DNA of 64,000 bases, from assembly GCA_964605795.1 (NCBI GenBank), contig CAZSDZ010000005.1, positions 1 through 64,000 of the forward strand, given 5' to 3'. This document shows positions 35,997 to 45,778 of the stretch, in pieces. Under the pieces are notes generated by a model. The model ran no database searches and was not told the origin of the DNA. It saw only the letters and a program-made list of their open reading frames with translations. Position numbers and translations under genes: made by a program. Every line of letters begins with the position of its first letter. The stretch's first letter is position 1. This DNA comes from JAFGOM01 sp964605795 (GTDB taxonomy: Archaea > Halobacteriota > Methanomicrobia > Methanomicrobiales > Methanospirillaceae).

Positions 35997-38213
35997 CTAT
36001 TGTGCAGCAGGTGATGCATCAGCCTTCTTCAATCCGCCTTCATACCCGGCGCTATCCGGCAACCAGGCAGGAATACCTGTCATCTCCCCCTTGTATTCAC
36101 GGAACTGCTGAAGGGAAACCGTCAGATCGCGGGTGAATGCAAAGTACCCAATCTGCGTACTGGTACAGAGCCGCATTGCCATCTCCATGAGTCCTCTTGG
36201 ATCCGGTCGTGACTCACCGAGCCAGATGTGAAAGATATTGCCACCATCGACAATAGGAAAGAAGATGTGCTCAATCTCTGCACGTTTTGCAAGTGAGATA
36301 TCTGCGCCCGGTGCCACATGAGTCCCGTTTGTATAGTATACCGGTAGATTACGAGTCTTCCCAAGCATGAGAAGCCCGCTCTCTATATTTCCCTTGATTA
36401 CCGGAATGGCCTCATCACGGTACAACCGGTTCAGCAGATCTGATACGGCAAACCTCTGGCCTGTCGTCTCCGCAGGGGTCCGTGCAAGAGCAATGGTCAT
36501 CTTATGCTTTTTACTGAGTTCTTTTCCATAGAGTTCCATCTCAGTCATGGTCCGGACAGCCAGGTGAAGTGCCTCACGGGATTCGTGTAATTGTGAACCG
36601 GTCATATGCTGAACCAGTTCATTTAATCCAACAATCCCGATGGTATACACAAGACCGTCCAGATCAACGGCAATTGCCCCTCTTTTTCCGGTTATCGGGT
36701 CTTTCGGTCGCTGCATCGCAAACGGCATCCTGCCTGAAGCCCTGATAAGTTCCATCCACCTTCGTTTTATCTTAAATACCTCAACTGCCCCGTCCATAAG
36801 CGATTTCAGTTCTGATATCAGGCAGTCCAGGTCTTTTCCGGAACGGTACCCTGCACGGGGACAGTTTAAGGAGACAACCCCCCAGGAACCCATCGAGAAA
36901 TGAAGACCATCCTCAAAAAAAAGTTTTTTATCAAAGAGATCATCCTCATCTGCAACCGTAGAGAACTGGTATGCACAGCACTGATAACAGGATATCCCCT
37001 TCCCGGCACCACGGTACGCAGGGAGCTGGTTATCATAGTAGGGAGTACCGAATTTTGAGGCAAGTTCAAAGGAGAGCAGGTACAGATCCGCATACGTGGG
37101 TAGATCCGGGTTGTTCCGATTAAATTCCTCGTCTTCACTGATAAAATCAGGTTCGATACTGATCTCGGGCTTTGGGAAGTTAAAGGGCTTGCCCCAGTAA
37201 TCACCCTCAAGCATCACCTCCATGAGCGCTTTAAAGAGAAGCCTGACTTCGCGTTCAAACTCTCCGTACATCCTGAGGGGAGCCTGTTTCCCGTCCCATA
37301 CCCTGCCACGGTATACACAGGGTTTGTCACGCCACAGACTGGGAACACCAGGTGAGAGTTGAACTGATGAGAAAACGAGCTGACCGCCCCGTGCTACCAT
37401 CATCTGGGTCATCTCGTACACAAACATCTGCATCATCTGGAGTATATTCTCATAGTCCCATCCCTCGAAAAATGGTGCAATAAAGGTAAGGAAATTATAA
37501 TAGCCCTGCCCACCGGCAAAATTAGTCTGGGCGCTCCCGAGAGCCTTGACTGCATGAAGAATTGCAACCTCGGCACGCTTGGCAGGTCCTGCAACCGATG
37601 CCTTGGTCCCGTTACCATCTGGCATCAGACCATAATAAAAGAAGTATCGCAGATCCCAGTCCTGGCAGAACGGGCGGCTCCCGAAGTACTCAAGATCATG
37701 GATATGTATATCACCACACAGGTGCAGGTCAGCAAGATGAGGAGGTAACTGAAGCAGGTACTGCTCTTTACTTATCTTGTCAGCTTTCTTTTTATGCGAA
37801 GTCTCGGCATTATCCTGCAGGTTTGCATTATCCTTTGCTTCAAAACCTCTTCCCACATCAATGAGATGTGCATCAAATACCGGAGTTCCAACCCTTGTAC
37901 AGACATTGCGGTACTGAATTAGCCCCTTCTCAAGAAGAATAATATTTGCTATCTCGCGGATGAGCGGACCGGATAGTGTCTTTAACGATAATCGCCTGAT
38001 ACGCTCCTCAACAAGGGTGGCAATCTCCTGCGCAGTCTCATTATCTGCACCATCTGCCCCGTAAAACGTCTCAACCAGCTGGGTTTCCGTAAGGATCTGC
38101 CTGACAATCAAACCCGGATCCCATTCTAAGATATGCCCTTCCGACGTCCTGACCGGGGGCATCGTCGGGATAGCCAGACCATCAAGCGTTGTCTGGCGCG
38201 ATTTCCGTATCAC
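35997..38213 (-). CDS. nrdD: Anaerobic ribonucleoside-triphosphate reductase (class III), atypical C-terminus
   Basis: 738 residues. An N-terminal ATP cone (~18-110; TSEGHILEWDPGLIVRQIL), then the NrdD barrel: SLCRD-like ADLHLCGDIHIHDLEYF, NFAGGQGYYNFLTF, the CYQCCAY cysteine site (about 408-413), MPFAMQRPKDP and GNIFHIWLGESRPDPRGLM. It reduces NTPs to dNTPs by glycyl radical chemistry. The C-terminus lacks the usual four zinc cysteines and the RVxGY radical loop; the nearest candidate is DSAGYEGG about 17 residues from the end. A glutaredoxin gene lies 11 bases upstream. The activase nrdG is not in the window. Confidence 0.88.
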   Translation of the reverse strand: MIRKSRQTTLDGLAIPTMPPVRTSEGHILEWDPGLIVRQILTETQLVETFYGADGADNETAQEIATLVEERIRRLSLKTLSGPLIREIANIILLEKGLIQYRNVCTRVGTPVFDAHLIDVGRGFEAKDNANLQDNAETSHKKKADKISKEQYLLQLPPHLADLHLCGDIHIHDLEYFGSRPFCQDWDLRYFFYYGLMPDGNGTKASVAGPAKRAEVAILHAVKALGSAQTNFAGGQGYYNFLTFIAPFFEGWDYENILQMMQMFVYEMTQMMVARGGQLVFSSVQLSPGVPSLWRDKPCVYRGRVWDGKQAPLRMYGEFEREVRLLFKALMEVMLEGDYWGKPFNFPKPEISIEPDFISEDEEFNRNNPDLPTYADLYLLSFELASKFGTPYYDNQLPAYRGAGKGISCYQCCAYQFSTVADEDDLFDKKLFFEDGLHFSMGSWGVVSLNCPRAGYRSGKDLDCLISELKSLMDGAVEVFKIKRRWMELIRASGRMPFAMQRPKDPITGKRGAIAVDLDGLVYTIGIVGLNELVQHMTGSQLHESREALHLAVRTMTEMELYGKELSKKHKMTIALARTPAETTGQRFAVSDLLNRLYRDEAIPVIKGNIESGLLMLGKTRNLPVYYTNGTHVAPGADISLAKRAEIEHIFFPIVDGGNIFHIWLGESRPDPRGLMEMAMRLCTSTQIGYFAFTRDLTVSLQQFREYKGEMTGIPAWLPDSAGYEGGLKKADASPAAQ

Positions 38214-38224
38214 GCTGATACACC

Positions 38225-38485
38225 CTATAAAAGTCCCTGGATCTTCTCTGCTCTCACGCTATCCCCAAAAAACATCTCATCTGACGTAAGAAATTTCCCC
38301 CCTCTCTGAAGAACCGGTGCTTCCCTGACAAAAACACCGTTCATTCTCAATTCTGTCATTGATTCAGCAGAACTCAGATCCGATATCTGGAAGGGAATAT
38401 TATGTGAATTGAGATATCCTTTGAGAATCTCACACCGCGGACAGAACTCTAATGTATATACAATAAGATCAGACCCATCACTCAT
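38225..38485 (-). CDS. Glutaredoxin-like protein (NrdH type)
   Basis: 86 residues: glutaredoxin fold with active site CPRC in YTLEFCPRCEILKGYL and the cis-Pro region VREAPVLQ. It is just upstream of nrdD and surely cotranscribed, so it probably reduces the NrdD active-site disulfide; in methanogens NrdD variants are known to use NrdH-type proteins rather than formate as reductant. NrdD3-type assignment is inference. Confidence 0.85.
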   Translation of the reverse strand: MSDGSDLIVYTLEFCPRCEILKGYLNSHNIPFQISDLSSAESMTELRMNGVFVREAPVLQRGGKFLTSDEMFFGDSVRAEKIQGLL

Positions 38486-38675
38486 ACTGATTACACCGTG
38501 TACTCTATTTGGAAGTCATTTGTTAATTATGATTGTTTGTATGCTAGCTTTTACCAGTGAGAATACTGCTCCCATGATGAGAAGATACAATAGGAACGGT
38601 ATCAGATCTCTTGGGAAGCTGGTTAGACTCAAACATCAGGGTCTGTTCCATAATTCGTTCAAAAATGGTGATGAA

Positions 38676-39218
38676 GTGGTTCGGGTATTTATTGCACTAC
38701 CCCTTTCCCAGGAGATACAACAGCAGATCGCTCTGGAAGGAGAGGAATTAAAAAAAAGCAGAGCACAGATTCGAAGAGTCGCGCCTCACCTGATGCATAT
38801 CACGCTTAAGTTTTTAGGAGAGATCTCACCTGATGTGATAGGGCAGATCACGACAGCGCTGCAGGCAGTATCATCTCACCCGTTCAGGATAGAGATAGGA
38901 CCAATACGTGGCAATACAAAGAGAGATCCCAGGGTAATCTGGGCAGCGGTGTCTGATGAGGGGCAGTGCCGGGATCTTGCAGACCAGGTAGACCAACGGT
39001 TACAGCCCCTCGGTTTCTTGCCAGAAAAAAGGGCTTTCCGACCTCATATCACGGTAGCACGGGTAAAGGAACAGCATCCTGACCTGAACCAGATAATAGC
39101 ATCACTTCCGCAGACCCAATTCTGTTCATCTATCATCGATCGCTGTATTCTGTTTAGAAGCGATCTGCACCCGGATGGGCCGGTTTATTCAGAGCTCGCG
39201 GGGGTCAGGTTTGAATAG
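38676..39218 (+). CDS. thpR: RNA 2',3'-cyclic phosphodiesterase (2'-5' RNA ligase ThpR)
   Basis: 180 residues from GTG at 38676, preceded by GGTGAT. Two HxTx motifs typical of the 2H phosphoesterase family: HITLKFLGE (about residue 43) and HITVARV (about 128). It acts on RNA termini with 2',3'-cyclic phosphate. Conservation begins at VRVFIALPL. In-frame upstream Met codons would add an unrelated N-terminus. Overlaps the CCA-enzyme gene by eight bases, so the two make an RNA-end processing operon. Confidence 0.88.
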   Translation: MVRVFIALPLSQEIQQQIALEGEELKKSRAQIRRVAPHLMHITLKFLGEISPDVIGQITTALQAVSSHPFRIEIGPIRGNTKRDPRVIWAAVSDEGQCRDLADQVDQRLQPLGFLPEKRAFRPHITVARVKEQHPDLNQIIASLPQTQFCSSIIDRCILFRSDLHPDGPVYSELAGVRFE

Positions 39219-40602
39219 AACCCTGATTGAAGAAGAGGTCCTGCAGAGGATCAGACCAGGAGAGGAGGAGATAAAGAAGATATCAGACCTTGCAGAGAAG
39301 ATCATCGCTGACATCAATGCAAGCGGGATTGCAACCGGTATGGTTGTCGGTTCTGTCGCCCGAAAAACCCATATTGCCAACGACCGGGATCTCGATATTT
39401 TTCTCCTTTTTCCTCCTACCATTCCCCGTCTTGAACTCGAAGAGAAGGGGCTTGCACTTGCATACCAGGTTGTCCGGCAGTATACCGATAAGATGCATGA
39501 GAAGTACGCCGAACACCCCTATTTAAATGCAACCATCGGTGAGATCGATCTGGATTTGGTTCCCTGTTACGAGGTACGAGATCCGAGAGAGATCCAGAGT
39601 GCTGTTGACAGAACACCGTTTCATACGAGGTATATCAGATCTCATATCAGTTCTCTTACTGATGATGTGCTCCTGCTCAAGCAGTTTACCAAGGTAAACG
39701 GGGTATATGGATCTGACCTGATGACAGAGGGATTTGCCGGGTACCTCTGCGAACTTCTCATCCTTGCCTTTGGCGGATTTATCCCCCTGCTCATGGCTGC
39801 TTCAAGATGGAGGCCCGGTATTGTTATCGATATCGAGAACCATCAGGCCATCTCTTTTTCAGACCCGATGGTAGTTATTGACCCGGTGGACCCGCGACGG
39901 AATGTTTCTGCTTCTGTATCCCTGACCCGGATGATGGAGTTTGTTGAACTCGCACGGGGATATCTTGCAGAACCTGACATTGGATTCTTCGAAGAACAGG
40001 AACCGGTTCCTCTCAATCCCCCCTGTTTCATTTCAATTATGGAGGCACGAGGTACGACACTATATGCCCTCGTCTTTAAGACCCCTCCTTTTATCGAGGA
40101 CGTGGTTGTCCCACAACTGAAGAAAAGTGCGATTTCCATCAGCCATCTTCTCACAAGGCATGAGTTTGTCGTCACGCGTTATGCGTGGCATATGACACCC
40201 TCATCATCAATGTTACTCTTCGAACTCCTGGTTGATACTCTCCCTTCGCTCAGGCGGCACAACGGACCTCCGATAACTGCCGGATCCAATGCCCAACAAT
40301 TTCAGGAGACGTACCTTCGGGTTTCAGAAGAGATCCTTGCAGGCCCTTATATCGAGGAGGATCGGTATATCGTCGAGATAAGACGAAGATTCAAAACTGC
40401 GGAAGAGATCTTTCATTCCCCTGTCCTTGTATCGATATCTCTGGGAAAACACATCAGACTGGCACTGGAAGAATCATACCAGGTTTTGAGAGGGGAAGAT
40501 GTGCTGATCCCCGATTTTACGTTATTTATCTCTCAGTTTCTCATGCGGGAATCACCGGTTACCCGGATACGACGCAGAATTGGGAATACAATATCCAGAT
40601 GA
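39211..40602 (+). CDS. cca: Archaeal CCA-adding enzyme (tRNA nucleotidyltransferase)
   Basis: 463 residues from TTG at 39211, inside the 3' end of thpR. Class I archaeal CCA enzyme: GMVVGSVARKTHIANDRDLDIFLLFP contains the nucleotidyltransferase G-S and DxD residues, with a third carboxylate in GEIDLDLVPCYEV. Length matches archaeal relatives (about 440-460). It adds CCA to tRNA 3' ends without a template and is needed because the tRNA gene here lacks CCA. ATG alternatives are absent near the conserved start. Confidence 0.93.
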   Translation: MNRTLIEEEVLQRIRPGEEEIKKISDLAEKIIADINASGIATGMVVGSVARKTHIANDRDLDIFLLFPPTIPRLELEEKGLALAYQVVRQYTDKMHEKYAEHPYLNATIGEIDLDLVPCYEVRDPREIQSAVDRTPFHTRYIRSHISSLTDDVLLLKQFTKVNGVYGSDLMTEGFAGYLCELLILAFGGFIPLLMAASRWRPGIVIDIENHQAISFSDPMVVIDPVDPRRNVSASVSLTRMMEFVELARGYLAEPDIGFFEEQEPVPLNPPCFISIMEARGTTLYALVFKTPPFIEDVVVPQLKKSAISISHLLTRHEFVVTRYAWHMTPSSSMLLFELLVDTLPSLRRHNGPPITAGSNAQQFQETYLRVSEEILAGPYIEEDRYIVEIRRRFKTAEEIFHSPVLVSISLGKHIRLALEESYQVLRGEDVLIPDFTLFISQFLMRESPVTRIRRRIGNTISR

Positions 40603-40713
40603 ACTATCGCACAGGGGCGGACTGACCAGAGAGACAGAGATCCATATTGTGCATACCGGTTACCCATGGTTCTATCCCTTTATGTACCATGAGGTGCATA
40701 AAGGGATTGGATA

Positions 40714-42483
40714 ATGAGAAAGACAGGGATTGTGATTCTCCTCATACTGGGAACCATCTTCTGTGCAGTAGAGCAGGGGGGCGCTGAGACTGCAACAGAC
40801 TGGTTTTCGAAAGGAAATGCATTATATGCCCAGGGCAACTTCAAGGAGGCAAATGAAGCATTTGAACTTGCGGTCCAGTTGGAGCCGGAAAACCCCCGGG
40901 CCTGGTACAATAAGGGGGTGGCTCTCTATGCTCTTTCTGAGTACGATGCTGCAGTAGCAGCATATGAAGTGGCGATTCGACTTGATCCACGGGACCCGGT
41001 GGCCTGGTACAACAAAGGGAACGCCTTAAACCGTCTGGGTCTTCCTGCAGAGGCATATGCAGCATATGAAGTTGCAGTCCAGCTCGATCCAGGGGATGCT
41101 GCTGCATGGATGAATAAAGGGAATATGCTGGTTGCATTGACACGATATCAGGAAGCAATCGCTGCATATGAAGTCGCAATACAACTTGAACCAAAAAATG
41201 CCGTCACCTGGTTTAATAAGGGGAATGCATTGTATAGCCAGGGACGAATCGATGATGCCATCGATGCATACGAGTATGCCCTGCGACTGAACTCAAAGGA
41301 TTCACGAACCTGGTTTAATAAAGGAAATGCGTATTACAGTCTTGGAAAACTGGATGATGCACTCTCCTCGTATAACCTCGCACTGGTTTATTCACCACGG
41401 GATCCGGTAGCCTATGCAAACCGGGGACACGTTCTGGATGATATGGGAAGAACCGAGGAAGCGGTTGCGGCATACAGAAAGGCAGTGGAGATTACTCCGG
41501 ATGATGCGGTAATCTGGATGAATATCGGGCAGCTGCAGAAACAACTCGGAGAGCTTGATGATGCATTGTATGCCTATGATCGTTCCCTTGCACTGGATCC
41601 GGATAATGCAGCAGCATGGTCAGGAAGGGGAGACGTTCTGATGGCAAGCAGCACCTATGCTGAGGCACTGACATCGTATGATGAGGCAACACGACTTGAT
41701 TCCACCGATGCCGGACCCTGGTTGCAGAAGAGTGCAGTTCTTGCTGCACTGGGAAGAACGGAAGAAACTCTTGCTACGTTACAGATGGCGATAGCTCTTA
41801 ATCCAAACAATCCGGAAGCGTGGCTCAGGAAAGGTGAGATGCTTGAGAAGATTGGTGAATATAACGATGCAGTAATCTCGTATGAAGTCGTTCTCCAGCT
41901 GGATCCAGAAAATAGTCTAGCCAATACCAGGAAAACAGAATTACTATCACCCTTTGAACAAAAAACGAATGCAGAATCTAAAAAGACCTCATCTTCACTT
42001 CATGATACCGATGAGATGAAACAAATCCCCGGGATAACCGATGCTCTGAAAAGTCGTTTTGAGAGTGATGTCATACCCGTTACTACAACCAACCCATCGC
42101 CATTCTCAAATAACACCATGATGGCACTCTCGCTCACCAGTCTCGGGGACCTTGACTATCAGAGAAGAGCGTATGAGAAGGCGTATGACTGGTATCTACG
42201 TGCCAGTGCTTTTGCTCCGGATGATGCCGATCTGTACCGGAAGCGGGGATTGGTATTACAGGGTCTTGGAAGAGACCAGGAAGCAGAAGACGCATTCCAG
42301 CAGTGGAAAGATCTCTTAAACAATGAAAGTGAGAGCAATCTCACAGAATCCGGATATTCGGCAGGATCGATACTCCTTACTCCACCCCGGTTAGCAGTAC
42401 CGGTTCAATGGGCAGTGACCGGAGTGTTATCTACACTGTTTTGTGCCCTTATCCTCTATCAGAGAAAGAAAGAAAAACCCTGA
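40714..42483 (+). CDS. Exported TPR-repeat protein with C-terminal membrane anchor
   Basis: 589 residues. A signal peptide (1-25), about eleven consecutive 34-residue TPR units (~27-400; AWYNKGNALY...AYEVAIQLDP type), a polar linker (~400-470), one or two further TPR units (~470-545), a final hydrophobic segment (~562-582) and a basic tail. Anchored outside the cell membrane, it would present a TPR solenoid for protein binding. No enzymatic domain. No neighbouring gene is closely linked. Confidence 0.85.
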   Translation: MRKTGIVILLILGTIFCAVEQGGAETATDWFSKGNALYAQGNFKEANEAFELAVQLEPENPRAWYNKGVALYALSEYDAAVAAYEVAIRLDPRDPVAWYNKGNALNRLGLPAEAYAAYEVAVQLDPGDAAAWMNKGNMLVALTRYQEAIAAYEVAIQLEPKNAVTWFNKGNALYSQGRIDDAIDAYEYALRLNSKDSRTWFNKGNAYYSLGKLDDALSSYNLALVYSPRDPVAYANRGHVLDDMGRTEEAVAAYRKAVEITPDDAVIWMNIGQLQKQLGELDDALYAYDRSLALDPDNAAAWSGRGDVLMASSTYAEALTSYDEATRLDSTDAGPWLQKSAVLAALGRTEETLATLQMAIALNPNNPEAWLRKGEMLEKIGEYNDAVISYEVVLQLDPENSLANTRKTELLSPFEQKTNAESKKTSSSLHDTDEMKQIPGITDALKSRFESDVIPVTTTNPSPFSNNTMMALSLTSLGDLDYQRRAYEKAYDWYLRASAFAPDDADLYRKRGLVLQGLGRDQEAEDAFQQWKDLLNNESESNLTESGYSAGSILLTPPRLAVPVQWAVTGVLSTLFCALILYQRKKEKP

Positions 42484-42711
42484 AACTCACTCTCTCTTTT
42501 TTGACGATTCTGCATTGCAGAAACATACTCGTAATCACGTTTCTCGTTATTGGAAACCCGGGTAATCATTTTTGTAATCCTCAAATCGGATGAGATAGAA
42601 GCGATTGATAGGTAATAATTCCCACCCAACTGGTATGTGAGGTTTGTATTCTGAAACGAACAGATCGGTTATTCATGAATTATGTGTATCATGGTATCAT
42701 TGATCTAACCC

Positions 42712-42718
42712 AAAAAAA
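42712..42718 (-). terminator. T-run terminator after the C11 peptidase
   Basis: U7 tract in the leftward transcript, about 34 bases past the stop codon at 42753. Confidence 0.35.
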
Positions 42719-42752
42719 GGATCTTCTCTCTTTAAACGAGAGCATCACCGAT

Positions 42753-44744
42753 TCACGAGAGAGACAGCCCAATGTCAGTATCGGTATTATCCCAGTCAGG
42801 ATTCCAATCATTCTTCTCTTCATACTCTTCCCCATAATCCGGAGGAGTCTCCGCCAGCTGAATAATTGTATCTCCCGCTATCTCAATGAGATTCATATCA
42901 GAGTAGTCACCTTCTCCCAGGTAGTATTCTGCATACAGACCGGATGCATACTGCCCGTCAGGCAGGATCGCAAGGACAATATCCGTCTCTTCGGTAACCG
43001 TTATCTCACCAACGGGGATCAGTTCCTCTTCTTCGTTTGAATCAGACAGGAACGAGGCATAGGTGATGAGAGTATCCCCGGGAGTCAGTAAAAGAGCTTT
43101 TTTTGCATACAACACCTCCCCATTGGGACGTATCGTGTATGGCAGGATGGAGAGAGACGTCTCTCCTGTTACGGGGCTGATGACCGAATGCAAAAGCCCC
43201 ATCTCAGTCTTTCCGTTATGCACGAGATCGATATCAGAACTAAAGACAAGGGATCCATCCGGGTTCTCTTCGATAAAAAACATCTCAAGAAGTGCATAAT
43301 CCCCATTGCCGTCAGAATTTTTAAGATAATACCATCTTCCATTCCAGTCAGGTAACCGATAGTACCCATCTTTGTCAGGATATGCAGGTTGTGATCCAAG
43401 GATGAGTATTCCATCTTCATAGAGGGCATAATAGTCAATAGAAACGTCAGCAGTATCGTATTCATCCACAAGAAGGTAGGAACCTCCTTCTTCCGGAATG
43501 AATTGCGGTTTTCCGATCTCTTCAGCATTTTTCCCGACAAATGAGGAGAAAAACTGGTCCCATCCTGTTGTCAGGGAGAGAACATGGATATTTTCGTTGT
43601 ATGTATCACGGTCAAGAAAACGGGGTGAGGCGATAGCAATTCCGCCGATGGCATCAGAAGAGCCGATATGTCTCTCAGCAATAACAAACGATGGAAAAAT
43701 ACTCAAAAGATGCGATACCTGTTCCTGCACCTGGGGAACGGCTTCTTTGAGATTTGTAAGCAGATCGGCCAGATCAAGAGACGGTTCTGTCTGTTCACGC
43801 GGGATTGAACCAAAAGCCTTTGTCTTCTTGTAGGCAGAACTGATGGCAGCAGAGACGGAAGGATCTTTTGACAAGAGAGAAAGGGCAGATCCCAGATCTT
43901 CTAGAGAAGAGAGAAACGGACGGGTATTGTTCAAATCCAGAAGTGATAGGGTTTTAAACTCCTCTTCACCCCTGATGAATGATTCCATGACAATCTCACC
44001 AAACCGGATCGGATCCGGATCCTCTGTCGTTGCAAGGTATGCAATAACAGGAGCATAATCCCATCCATCTCCTGGGACGTTCTCCTCTGATGCAAGGAAA
44101 TAACGGGTATACGGGGTAAAGCGGGTAGCTACTTCAATGGTTCCCATCAGGCATGCATCGAATCCGATGAGATCATACTCCTCATTCTCTTCCTCTAATG
44201 CCGCAATAATATCAGGAATGGTAAGCTGTTCTGCAAAATTCTCATCATAACCAAACCCGAGGTATGCATCACCGTGATCCCAGAATACGAGGTAGGTATG
44301 TTCACGCGGGAGATCGTCAAGGTATGAAAGAAAACGGGAAAAGGATGTAATGTCCCCCATATTGGCGTTCCTGTCCCGGAAAAGGTAGGAGTTGTCGTTT
44401 CCGATGATGCCATCAGCAAGATCGGCCTTCAGATCCGCTCCGTCTGCAATCGTCATTCCACTCCATTCCGGAGTATATGCACCCCCGTATGCAACAATGA
44501 GATTAAGAATACGAGAATCTGTATTCCCGTATCCCTTCATCATCTCTCTGATATCATCGGTACCTGACCCGTCTTCGCTCTCAAGATCACTTCCAACCAT
44601 GTAGATCCCAAGAAGGGTTTTATTACCCTCCTGATCTGCATACACCGGCATGCAGACATCCGAGCCAAGAACCAGTACCAGCAAGAGGACAATGAGTACC
44701 CGGGATACCATATTCATACGGGATCGTGTGATGTACGGAAGCAT
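42753..44744 (-). CDS. Exported clostripain-family (C11) cysteine peptidase
   Basis: 663 residues. A signal peptide ends near PVYADQ; Met at 44717 is an alternative start. The C11 catalytic dyad is visible: His157 in VFWDHG and Cys198 in IGFDACLMG. Residues ~40-380 are the peptidase domain; the remainder is a beta-rich region with long acidic stretches (EEGGSYLLVDEY, SNEEEELIP). Clostripain relatives usually cleave after Arg/Lys; specificity here is not evident. It is the last gene of a leftward set after the ROK kinase. Confidence 0.85.
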   Translation of the reverse strand: MLPYITRSRMNMVSRVLIVLLLVLVLGSDVCMPVYADQEGNKTLLGIYMVGSDLESEDGSGTDDIREMMKGYGNTDSRILNLIVAYGGAYTPEWSGMTIADGADLKADLADGIIGNDNSYLFRDRNANMGDITSFSRFLSYLDDLPREHTYLVFWDHGDAYLGFGYDENFAEQLTIPDIIAALEEENEEYDLIGFDACLMGTIEVATRFTPYTRYFLASEENVPGDGWDYAPVIAYLATTEDPDPIRFGEIVMESFIRGEEEFKTLSLLDLNNTRPFLSSLEDLGSALSLLSKDPSVSAAISSAYKKTKAFGSIPREQTEPSLDLADLLTNLKEAVPQVQEQVSHLLSIFPSFVIAERHIGSSDAIGGIAIASPRFLDRDTYNENIHVLSLTTGWDQFFSSFVGKNAEEIGKPQFIPEEGGSYLLVDEYDTADVSIDYYALYEDGILILGSQPAYPDKDGYYRLPDWNGRWYYLKNSDGNGDYALLEMFFIEENPDGSLVFSSDIDLVHNGKTEMGLLHSVISPVTGETSLSILPYTIRPNGEVLYAKKALLLTPGDTLITYASFLSDSNEEEELIPVGEITVTEETDIVLAILPDGQYASGLYAEYYLGEGDYSDMNLIEIAGDTIIQLAETPPDYGEEYEEKNDWNPDWDNTDTDIGLSLS

Positions 44745-44814
44745 AAAAGATGCAGGAAAATCCCATGAGAAAGCGGTCCACGATCTCTTCTCCTGCCGGT
44801 GGCATCATGAACCA

Positions 44815-45744
44815 TTACTGAAGAATTTCGGGATGCAGGGCAGCAACACCGGCACCCAGAAGCGGGGCGAGGCCTGCAAGAGGGCTTACTGCAAGGGCGG
44901 GCAGGGGAAGGTACCGGTCTGTCATCTCATAAATGAAAGGGAGAAGAAGATCCTGGTTATGCTGGATGACGGCACCATCCAGCACGATGATTGCCGGATC
45001 GTATGCTACAATCACCTGGGATATTCCGGTTGCATTCAGAATTCCGAGTTCCCTGATAAAACCGGTTGCTCCGGGATCGCTACACCGGGCTCTGGCAAAG
45101 ATCTCTTCTGCGGTTACAGGCGGATCCGGGAGCAGGATATTATGATATCGGCACCAGGAAACAAAGAAAGCAGGAATACCCCTGCCAGAGCAGTATCCTT
45201 CCCAGTGCCCGGTAAGTTTGCAGGAGCAGGGCTGCTGATACCGGGTATCAACTCTGAAATGTCCTATCTCTCCGGCATTTCCGCCCCTTCCTGACAAAAG
45301 CCTCCCGTCAAGATAGATTCCACCGCCGATGCCGGTCGATATGGTGATATACACAACATGATTGCATCCCTGTGCAGCCCCGGCGTAAACCTCCCCGAGT
45401 ACTCCGGCCTGGCAGTCGTTGAGAAGTTCAACCCGGGTATGAAATGCCTGCTCTAGAGGTTTGACCAGAGGGAGGTATTCAAAAGGAAGATTGGGAGGTT
45501 TTATGAGAGCTCCCTCAATCCGTGAATAGGGACCTGCAGCAGATATGCCGATGCCGGGCAGGTTTTTTAACCTGTTCTTTATGCAGATATGATGAATCTC
45601 ACGAATGATTGTATCAGTGACCGCTTCCGGGCCAGGGCCGGTCGGTGTTTTTAATCGATGAACATCTCCTATGATGCGGTAAGATTCAACCAGCGCAACT
45701 CTCAGGTTTGTTCCTCCGATGTCGACGGCGATGACGGGGTGCAT
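44815..45744 (-). CDS. ROK-family sugar kinase (glucokinase-like)
   Basis: 309 residues from Met at 45744 (VIAVDIGGTNLRVAL). ATP-binding and ROK motifs: TPTGPGPEAVTD, GISAAGPYSR, LLNDCQAGVLGE with catalytic Asp, VYITISTGIGGGI, and a zinc-type GHFRVDTRYQQPCSCKLTGHWEGYCSG Cys cluster. Phosphorylates glucose or a related hexose/amino sugar. It lies 34 bases downstream of the glycosyltransferase gene, so it could supply a sugar phosphate for the surface polysaccharide pathway. The 45873 in-frame start would overlap the neighbour. Confidence 0.88.
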   Translation of the reverse strand: MHPVIAVDIGGTNLRVALVESYRIIGDVHRLKTPTGPGPEAVTDTIIREIHHICIKNRLKNLPGIGISAAGPYSRIEGALIKPPNLPFEYLPLVKPLEQAFHTRVELLNDCQAGVLGEVYAGAAQGCNHVVYITISTGIGGGIYLDGRLLSGRGGNAGEIGHFRVDTRYQQPCSCKLTGHWEGYCSGRGIPAFFVSWCRYHNILLPDPPVTAEEIFARARCSDPGATGFIRELGILNATGISQVIVAYDPAIIVLDGAVIQHNQDLLLPFIYEMTDRYLPLPALAVSPLAGLAPLLGAGVAALHPEILQ

Positions 45745-45778
45745 AATTGTATCTGTTTTTGCAATAATGGATTTATAT

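Noticed and set aside
41492..41749. Antisense frames inside the TPR gene (also 40841-41194)
   Set aside because: They are shadows of repeated TPR codons on the opposite strand.
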